NCBI GenBank assembly: GCA_910588285.1
Contig: CAJUQB010000037.1
Location: forward strand, 1 to 45,319
Direction: 5' to 3'
Length of the DNA: 45,319 nt
From: an uncultured Lachnospiraceae bacterium
Lineage (GTDB): Bacteria > Bacillota > Clostridia > Lachnospirales > Lachnospiraceae
Below the pieces are notes generated by a model that was not told the origin of the DNA, did not search any database, and was given only the letters and a program-made list of their open reading frames with translations. Positions 39,434 to 45,319 of the stretch are shown here, piece after piece (position 1 is the first letter of the stretch; the number at the start of each line of letters is the position of its first letter). The translations under genes and the position numbers were made by a program.

Positions 39434-40646
39434 GGAGCCTGTGCCGGAGTTTGATATGGAGGCCAGGCATATCATAGAAGCGCTGCGTTCCGGCGTTCCC
39501 TCCCGGGCAGTGGGAGCCTATTTTTCCGATGCCAGGCCCAGGATCATGCGGGAGATCACCGAACGGATGGAGAGCGTGGGAAGGACCGGAAAGCCCGGCG
39601 GCATGGTGATTTCCGGAAAATACGGAGAGGGCAAGACCCATCTGCTGAATACGGTATTTACCAGGGCCCACGCCGCAAATATGGTGGTGTCCTATCTGTC
39701 CCTGAGCAAGGAGACTCCTATGGATAAGCTGTATCTGATCTACCAGAAGGTCATCGGCAACACCTACCTTCCCCAGCATCAGCAGCCGGGATTTCTGCAT
39801 CTTCTGGAGAACATGACCATGGGCAGCCCGCTGGCCTCGGAGATGATTGCATTTTCCGCCAAGGAGCTGGAGACGGACAAGCTCTATTATCTGCTCCGGT
39901 CTTATCTGAATACTGAGGATGCAGAGGAGAAGTTCCTGCTGCAGGCTGATTTGGAGGGGGATTTTATCGCCAATGCGCCCCTGAAAAAGATTTATCGGCG
40001 AATTTTCAACACGCCGGTGAAATACAATGTGAATTTCACCAAGACAAAGCATTGCCAGGATTATTTTTCCTTTATGGGGCATCTCTTCAAGCAGATGGGC
40101 TACCAGGGCTGGGTGATTCTGGTGGACGAAGCGGAGCTGATCGGCCGGCTGGGCAAGAAGGCCCGGCTGAATGCCTACCGCAATATGGCCCGTTTCCTGC
40201 TTCCAGGTCTGGGGGCGGAATCTACATTTGCCATATTTGCCCTGAGCGCGTCCTATATTGAGGATGTGATCGAAGGGAAGCATGACCAGGAGAACCTGGC
40301 AGAGCTGTTTCCGGAGGATCCGGAGCCCATGGCTGCGGTGATAGAGCTGCTGAAACGGGCGCCCCAGCTGCATCCCCTCACCAGGACAGAATTTCAGGAG
40401 GTGCTGGAGAAGCTTGCGGATTTCCACAGCAGGGCTTACCAGTGGCAGCCCCGGGTGACGGTGGCGGAGCTTGAGAAGATTACCCAGTCCGGCGGATATC
40501 TGCTGCGGACAAAGATTCGGGCAGCCATTGAGTACCTGGATCAGATGTACCAGTATGGGGAGTGCCACGGTACAGAGGTTTCCCAGCTGACGGCAGAGAG
40601 CTATGGGGAGGAGGTTCCTTCCCTGGCGGTGCTGCAGGAGGAGTAG
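39417..40646 (+). CDS. BrxC/BrxD-like P-loop ATPase (second of two)
   Basis: A 409-aa ATPase of the same clade but clearly different in sequence. It begins with the family's EARHIIEALRSGVPSRAVG leader. Walker A is ISGKYGEGKTHLL (67-74) and Walker B is WVILVDEAELIGRLG (236-240). SFMGHLFKQMGYQG before Walker B and TFAIFALSASYIEDVI after it complete the BREX ATP-binding domain. AGGAGGT lies 8 nt before ATG 39417; the in-frame GTG at 39408 is less likely. It ends 20 nt before a terminator, so the following sbcD is a separate unit. Confidence 0.85.
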   Translation: MDWSNKEPVPEFDMEARHIIEALRSGVPSRAVGAYFSDARPRIMREITERMESVGRTGKPGGMVISGKYGEGKTHLLNTVFTRAHAANMVVSYLSLSKETPMDKLYLIYQKVIGNTYLPQHQQPGFLHLLENMTMGSPLASEMIAFSAKELETDKLYYLLRSYLNTEDAEEKFLLQADLEGDFIANAPLKKIYRRIFNTPVKYNVNFTKTKHCQDYFSFMGHLFKQMGYQGWVILVDEAELIGRLGKKARLNAYRNMARFLLPGLGAESTFAIFALSASYIEDVIEGKHDQENLAELFPEDPEPMAAVIELLKRAPQLHPLTRTEFQEVLEKLADFHSRAYQWQPRVTVAELEKITQSGGYLLRTKIRAAIEYLDQMYQYGECHGTEVSQLTAESYGEEVPSLAVLQEE

Positions 40647-40666
40647 GGGAATTGATTGGATAGAAG

Positions 40667-40707
40667 ATTGCGGTTTTCGGAGAGCTGGCCGGAAGCTGCA
40701 ATTTTTT
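40667..40707 (+). terminator. Terminator after the ATPase operon
   Basis: A 14-bp arm ATTGCGGTTTTCGG pairs (with several G-T pairs) to CCGGAAGCTGCAAT around an 8-nt loop, followed by TTTTT. It separates the three-gene unit from sbcDC. The rest of the gap (40708-40850) has TTGAAA and TACAAT 19 nt apart (40730-40760), a weak promoter candidate for sbcDC. Confidence 0.7.
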
Positions 40708-40851
40708 CTATTTTTCTGCTGCATGTGACTTGAAAGAATATGTTGTTATACGGTTACAATTCACGGCGGATAACTTCTGGGCAGTCTGATCCAGGCTCTG
40801 ATCAGTCATCCGGCGGCGGGATGGAGAGAAAAGAACAGAGGAGGAAGCATT

Positions 40852-42048
40852 TTGGATAAATATAGCGCTAAACCGGGCATGAAATTTCTGCATATAGGTG
40901 ATTTGCACCTGGGAAAAGCACTGAGTAATTTTGATCTGATTCAGGATCAGAGGTATATCCTGGATCAGATTCTTTGCATTGCGGATACAGAATCCGTAGA
41001 CGGCGTGCTGATTGCCGGGGATGTGTATGACAAATCCATTCCCAGCGAGGCGGCTATGAAGCTATTGGATTATTTTCTGATGAAGCTGGCCCAAAAGAAA
41101 AGAAAGGTATTTATGGTAAGCGGGAACCATGATTCGGATGATCGCTTGAATTACGGAAGCGCTCTGTTCGCAGTAAATGAGATATTCATATCAGCTGTTT
41201 TTGACGGAACCCTCCATAAGCAGAGCCTTGCCAATGGGGATTCGAGGATTGATATCTACATGCTTCCGTTTGTGAAGGCTTCCCAGGTAAGACACTATTT
41301 TCCAAACGAGCCGATTGAGAACTACGAGGATGCGGTCCGGACCATTATCAGAAATACGCCCATAGATAAAAGGAATACGAACATTCTGGTGGCGCATCAA
41401 TTTGTTGCAGGGAAGGGAGAGGATCCTGCGCTTGCAGGCTCTGAGAGCATTGGGACACAGAGCGTGGGGACGGTTGAAAGAATTGGATATGACTGCTTTG
41501 GGGATTTTGACTATGTGGCCTTAGGCCATATTCATTCCCCCCAGAGGGTCGGAAGAGATGAGATTCGGTATGCAGGCTCTCCCCTGAAATATTCCCTCCG
41601 GGAAGCAAATAATGAAAAATCCCTTGCGCTTATTACGGTATCAGCAGAGGAAAAGCTTAAGATCGAGCTTGTTCCCCTAAAGCCAATGAGGGACTTAAGA
41701 CACATCAAGGGGATGATGAAGGAGCTGCTGGCTCCAGGGAATGTGAAAGCGCCGGAGGATTTTATTTATGCAACATTGACGGATGAGGATATGATCAATG
41801 ATGCGATGGGCGTATTCCAACAGGTATATCCGAATACAGTCCGAATTGACTATGACAATTCACATACAAGAGAGATTGAGCAGGTGGATATCAGCAGAAT
41901 TGCCGAAAACAAATCCTTTCCGGAGTTAATCGGAGATTTTTACAGGCTGATATACGGCCATGAGATTCCAGAGGAAGAAATGGATGTAATGAGGACAGTG
42001 GCAAGAGAGGCAGGTGTGATAAATGAAGCCGATAAAGCTGGTCATTAG
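40852..42048 (+). CDS. sbcD: Exonuclease SbcCD subunit D (Mre11-like)
   Basis: The nuclease half of SbcCD, which cleaves hairpins and protein-blocked DNA ends with Mn2+. Calcineurin-like phosphoesterase motifs are in order: IGDLHLGK (Asp17, His19), IAGDVYDKSIPS, MVSGNHDSDDR, LVAHQF, and LGHIHSPQ. The length of 398 aa fits. I use TTG 40852, which has GAGGAGG 7-8 nt upstream; ATG 40879 (MKFLHIGDLH) would give the classical N terminus but lacks a site. It overlaps sbcC by 26 bp. Codon use (more AGA/ATA) is AT-richer than the upstream operon. Confidence 0.95.
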   Translation: MDKYSAKPGMKFLHIGDLHLGKALSNFDLIQDQRYILDQILCIADTESVDGVLIAGDVYDKSIPSEAAMKLLDYFLMKLAQKKRKVFMVSGNHDSDDRLNYGSALFAVNEIFISAVFDGTLHKQSLANGDSRIDIYMLPFVKASQVRHYFPNEPIENYEDAVRTIIRNTPIDKRNTNILVAHQFVAGKGEDPALAGSESIGTQSVGTVERIGYDCFGDFDYVALGHIHSPQRVGRDEIRYAGSPLKYSLREANNEKSLALITVSAEEKLKIELVPLKPMRDLRHIKGMMKELLAPGNVKAPEDFIYATLTDEDMINDAMGVFQQVYPNTVRIDYDNSHTREIEQVDISRIAENKSFPELIGDFYRLIYGHEIPEEEMDVMRTVAREAGVINEADKAGH

Positions 42049-45000
42049 CGCATTTGGCCCCTATGGGGGAAAGCTTCCGGAAATAAAGTTTGACGACTTT
42101 GAAGAAAAGGGGCTGTTTTTGATATCCGGGGACACCGGGGCTGGGAAAACTACGATATTTGACGCCATATGCTTTGCGCTATATGGAACCACCAGCGGAA
42201 CATACCGGGATACGAAAAATTTGAGAAGCGAATATGCCAAGGATTCGTCCCAGAGCTATGTGGATTTTTATTTTTCACATCAGGGACGTGAATTCCATGT
42301 CTATAGACAGCCGTCCTATGAAAGGCAGAAGCAGCGCGGTTCTGGTGTGATAATAGAGAAGGAAAAGGCGGTTCTCTATGAGGCGGGGCAGGCGCCCATA
42401 GAGGGCCTGACTCAGGTTAATCATGCCGTCAAGGAGCTATTGCACATCGATGAGAAGCAATTTAAGCAGATTGTGATGATTGCCCAGGGGGAATTCTGGG
42501 ATTTGCTGAATGCCAAAACGGATCAGAGAACAGAGATATTGCGCACGATCTTTTTGACAAGCGGATACAAAAATATAGAATACCGGCTGAAGGATCGGAT
42601 GGATGCAAGCTACAGGATCAAGGCCAGGGCCGAAGAGAGTATAATTCAGCATTTTGGGGATGTGTCGGCAGATCAGGAGGATGGGCTGTTTGACGAGCTG
42701 GAGGAGCTTAAGGCCAGAGCCAAAGACTCCAAAAGCCTATGGAATGCAGATGAGATCTTAGACATCATGAAGCGCCTGATTTTATCAGACCAAAACAGCT
42801 TAAAGGACAGGAAGGAGGAGTTGAAAAAGGCGGGGGCAGCGCTAAAGCAGAACAATGAAATGCTTGCGCTGGCGCAGACCAATAACAGCTTTATCGAGAA
42901 AAGGAATAAGCTGGAAAAGGAAAAAGAGGAGCTGGAAAAAAGAAGGACGGAAATGGAGGAACAAAGCCTGCTTTTGGACAGACAAAAGAAAGCCACGCGC
43001 AATGTAAAGCCATCCTATGATGCGTGGATGAAAAAGTGTGAGGAGGCATCCTTGACCCAAAGGCAGATGCAAACAACAGAATCCAATTTGGAGCTGGCGG
43101 GGGCAGCTGCAAAGCAGGCGCAGGAGGTACTTGAGGGCGCCAAACAGCTGGAGCCGGAGGTTGACGAACTAAAGCAGCGGATAAGCAGGATCGATGAGGA
43201 GGAACAGAACTATCGGCAGAAGGAGACGCTGGAAGCAAAGCTGAGAGAGCTGGAGGAAAGGGATAAGGCTATCAGCACAGATGAGGCCAACTTAAGAGAA
43301 TGTGAGGGGTCTTTGAAGGAGCGGATGGAAGCCCTCAGTAAGACGGTCAGGGAATTAAAAGGCAGTCCGGCGGAACGGATAGAGGCAAAAAACGAGGGTG
43401 AAAGGCTGGCGGAGCTTCTGTCTGATTTGGATGGGATCCTGGGGGAGCAGCTTCCGGAAAGAGAAAAAAGGGAAAAGCTGCTTTTCAGAAAACAGAAAGC
43501 ATTTTTAGATGCACGGGGCAGATATGAAGAGGTGAGCGGCAAGAGACAAGAGGCTGAGCACATGCTTGAGGATAGCAGAGCCGGCATTTTAGCGGCAAAG
43601 CTGGTAGAAGGGGAGAAATGCCCGGTGTGCGGCTCCCTGCACCATCCGGAGCCGGCCAGGCTTTTGGAGTCATCCATTTCAGAGGATGATTTCAAAGGGC
43701 TTCAGGAGGAAGAGACCAGGCTTTACGAGAAAAAGAACCATGCAAATACAGAGGCGGAGATAGCAAAGACATCCTTGGAGGAATTCGAGGGACAGCTTAG
43801 GATAACGATATTGGATTGCATGGAAAGCCCGCTTCTTGACATGGATGTGGAGGAAGCGCCTCTCCGGGAGCTGATCCGGACAGTAAAGGAAGCAAAATCT
43901 CAGGCGGAACAGAGGTCCGGGGAGAATCATAAAAAGCGGATTTCCCTTGACAAGGCCTGCAAGGTGCTTGAGAAGGCGGAAAAGGATCTTGAGGCTGCCC
44001 AGGGAGCTGAAACAGAGAAGCTCCGTTCCCAAAGGGAGAAGCTGGACGCAGACAGGCAAATAATAAAACAGGAGCTGACGGAAACGAGGGCCATCTTAAA
44101 GACCCTTGAGAAATTGAGCTTCCCGGATTGGAAAACGGCAAAAAAGGAGAGAAGCCAGGCAGAGAAGAAGAAAAAGAAGATATTGGATGATATCGCCAGG
44201 GCAGAGGAGGAAAAGAGAAAAGCCGATCACAATGTTACTGCTGCCATGTCAGAGCTGCAGACATTGAAGGGCAGCCTCAAACAGCAGAAAAGGGATGAGG
44301 AAGCTCGCAGAAGGGAGCTGGATCAGGAAGTCCGTGCCAATGGATTCCTTTCTGTGGAGGAAATGCTGACATGGGTTGCGAAGGAAGCTGACATCGCAGT
44401 ATTGGACAAGGGGATTCAGGAATATCATCAGGCTGTTGCAATGAATCAGAAACAGCTGTTCGATGCCGAGACGGATGCAAAAGGAAAAAAGAGGATTGAC
44501 ATAGAAGCGTTACAGGCGGTATGTGATGAGCAGAGCGCAAATGTAGAGTGGATCAGGAGGAGCTGCCACAACAGCGAAAACAGAATCCGTACGAATGAAG
44601 AGAAGCAGAAGCATATTCTTGGCAGGAGAGAGGAATTAGAGAAAGCCGGCAAAGAGTATAGCATCTGCAAGCGGCTTTATGAATTGGTCAAGGGAACAAC
44701 CAAAAACGGAAAGATTACATTGGAGCAGTATATACAGGCAGCGGGATTTGACGGGATTATCGCTGCTGCAAACAGGCGTCTGCTGCCCATGAGCGACGGG
44801 CAGTACGAGTTGTATCGAAGAGAGGATTCCCTTGGCAAAAGAAGCAATCATTTCCTTGACCTTGAGGTGCTGGACAATAATACGGGCCACAGAAGGCCAG
44901 TGGGAAATCTTTCCGGCGGAGAGAGCTTTAAGGCCTCGCTGAGCCTTGCCCTGGGACTGTCTGATACCGTGTCGTCGAATCTTGGCGGTGTGCAGATGGA

Positions 45001-45205
45001 TGCGCTTTTTGTGGATGAAGGCTTCGGGACCTTGGACCGGAAATCCATCGACAGCGCCATGGAAATTTTAATAAGCCTCACCGGAAGTAATAAGCTGGTG
45101 GGAATCATCAGCCACAGGGAGGAGCTCATGGAGAATATTCCGCAGCAGATCAAGGTCAGGAAGACAAAGGACGGCAGCCAGATTACCGTTGAACTTGGCC
45201 TATAA
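42023..45205 (+). CDS. sbcC: Exonuclease SbcCD subunit C (Rad50-like SMC ATPase)
   Basis: A 1060-aa ATPase that drives and clamps SbcD. The N-terminal ABC half has Walker A SGDTGAGKTT (36-43). Two very long coiled coils flank the zinc hook CPVCG (Cys533 and Cys536), which dimerises two molecules. The C-terminal half holds the signature NLSGGESFKASLSLALGLSD, Walker B MDALFVDEGFGTLD, and the final ISHREEL. The length is normal. Its ATG lies within sbcD (26-bp overlap), so translation is coupled. It lies next to a helicase-ATPase locus but has a separate promoter region. Confidence 0.96.
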   Translation: MKPIKLVISAFGPYGGKLPEIKFDDFEEKGLFLISGDTGAGKTTIFDAICFALYGTTSGTYRDTKNLRSEYAKDSSQSYVDFYFSHQGREFHVYRQPSYERQKQRGSGVIIEKEKAVLYEAGQAPIEGLTQVNHAVKELLHIDEKQFKQIVMIAQGEFWDLLNAKTDQRTEILRTIFLTSGYKNIEYRLKDRMDASYRIKARAEESIIQHFGDVSADQEDGLFDELEELKARAKDSKSLWNADEILDIMKRLILSDQNSLKDRKEELKKAGAALKQNNEMLALAQTNNSFIEKRNKLEKEKEELEKRRTEMEEQSLLLDRQKKATRNVKPSYDAWMKKCEEASLTQRQMQTTESNLELAGAAAKQAQEVLEGAKQLEPEVDELKQRISRIDEEEQNYRQKETLEAKLRELEERDKAISTDEANLRECEGSLKERMEALSKTVRELKGSPAERIEAKNEGERLAELLSDLDGILGEQLPEREKREKLLFRKQKAFLDARGRYEEVSGKRQEAEHMLEDSRAGILAAKLVEGEKCPVCGSLHHPEPARLLESSISEDDFKGLQEEETRLYEKKNHANTEAEIAKTSLEEFEGQLRITILDCMESPLLDMDVEEAPLRELIRTVKEAKSQAEQRSGENHKKRISLDKACKVLEKAEKDLEAAQGAETEKLRSQREKLDADRQIIKQELTETRAILKTLEKLSFPDWKTAKKERSQAEKKKKKILDDIARAEEEKRKADHNVTAAMSELQTLKGSLKQQKRDEEARRRELDQEVRANGFLSVEEMLTWVAKEADIAVLDKGIQEYHQAVAMNQKQLFDAETDAKGKKRIDIEALQAVCDEQSANVEWIRRSCHNSENRIRTNEEKQKHILGRREELEKAGKEYSICKRLYELVKGTTKNGKITLEQYIQAAGFDGIIAAANRRLLPMSDGQYELYRREDSLGKRSNHFLDLEVLDNNTGHRRPVGNLSGGESFKASLSLALGLSDTVSSNLGGVQMDALFVDEGFGTLDRKSIDSAMEILISLTGSNKLVGIISHREELMENIPQQIKVRKTKDGSQITVELGL

Positions 45206-45290
45206 AAGACCGGCTGCGTACTTATGATGTGCTGTTAGCATTTGCTCATGTGAGATAAAGAAGTAAAGAAGTGTAAAAAATTTTGCCGTT

Positions 45291-45316
45291 CCCTGTCCGG
45301 CTGACTGCCGGACGGG
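45291..45316. other. Hairpin at the window edge
   Basis: GTCCGGC-TGACT-GCCGGAC, extended by CCC / GGG, lies 85 nt after sbcC. It may be the operon terminator, but the window ends 3 nt later, so any T-run is not visible. Confidence 0.5.
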
Positions 45317-45319
45317 TCG

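Noticed and set aside
39195..40724. A 509-codon open frame opposite the second ATPase
   Set aside because: It has the same kind of low-complexity shadow composition; the plus strand carries clear Walker motifs and ribosome binding sites.
1..45319. CRISPR array, rRNA operon or complete insertion sequence
   Set aside because: No regularly spaced repeats, no rRNA sequence and no transposase gene were seen on either strand.

Overview
The window looks like a chromosomal segment of a spore-forming, low-oxygen Firmicute, most likely a Lachnospiraceae (Clostridium cluster XIVa) gut bacterium. The reasons are the purine-rich AGGAGG ribosome binding sites, a PdaA-type spore-cortex deacetylase, a CBS-domain manganese pyrophosphatase, DegV, ECF-type vitamin uptake, and the style of the mobile debris. 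The genus cannot be fixed from the sequence alone. Most genes from 3.4 kb on are GC-rich; the first 3.1 kb and about 27.1-27.8 kb are clearly AT-richer.

Region 1 (1-3.4 kb) is the edge of a mobile element plus a graveyard. A tyrosine integrase reads toward a possible attachment site and a terminator. After it come two unrelated palindromic repeats (156 and 145 bp), a methyltransferase fragment broken at both ends, a degenerate 3' end of a group II intron, a promoter with two very small genes, and a 53-bp piece of the same methyltransferase repeated perfectly 877 bp further on.

Region 2 (3.4-12.2 kb) holds a hydantoinase/oxoprolinase-family protein, a pdaA-like deacetylase, truA, a DAPG/phloretin-hydrolase-like protein, an ECF S component next to a PLP aminotransferase, and a convergent LTA-synthase-family protein.

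Region 3 (12.4-21.8 kb) is a tightly packed folate and one-carbon operon: folC, folE, an HD-domain protein, folP, a folB-folK fusion, a homocysteine methyltransferase/MTHFR fusion and a cobalamin-dependent methionine synthase, with a CPBP protease at the end. It runs from GTP and pABA to methyl-THF and methionine.

Region 4 (21.9-27.0 kb) has a FliD-C-like protein behind a sigma-28-like promoter, a tail-anchored coiled-coil protein, and a run made of CBS-pyrophosphatase, a flavoredoxin-like protein and DegV, closed by a strong terminator.

Region 5 (27.1-29.4 kb) is a small accessory island: a HicB antitoxin with only the last 31 codons of its HicA toxin, another gene fragment, and an AAA-ATPase/PD-(D/E)XK protein.

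Region 6 (29.4-35.5 kb) is housekeeping and transport: two MATE exporters, a TRIC-type channel, a thioesterase, purA and a HAD phosphatase.

Region 7 (35.4-45.2 kb) is the most interesting stretch. A divergent SF2 helicase faces a three-gene unit (an unknown coiled-coil protein and two different BrxC/BrxD-like P-loop ATPases). A terminator follows, and then sbcD-sbcC. This looks like a DNA-processing or anti-phage module that partly resembles BREX and Shango gene content but has no methyltransferase, PglZ or recognisable TerB protein in view.
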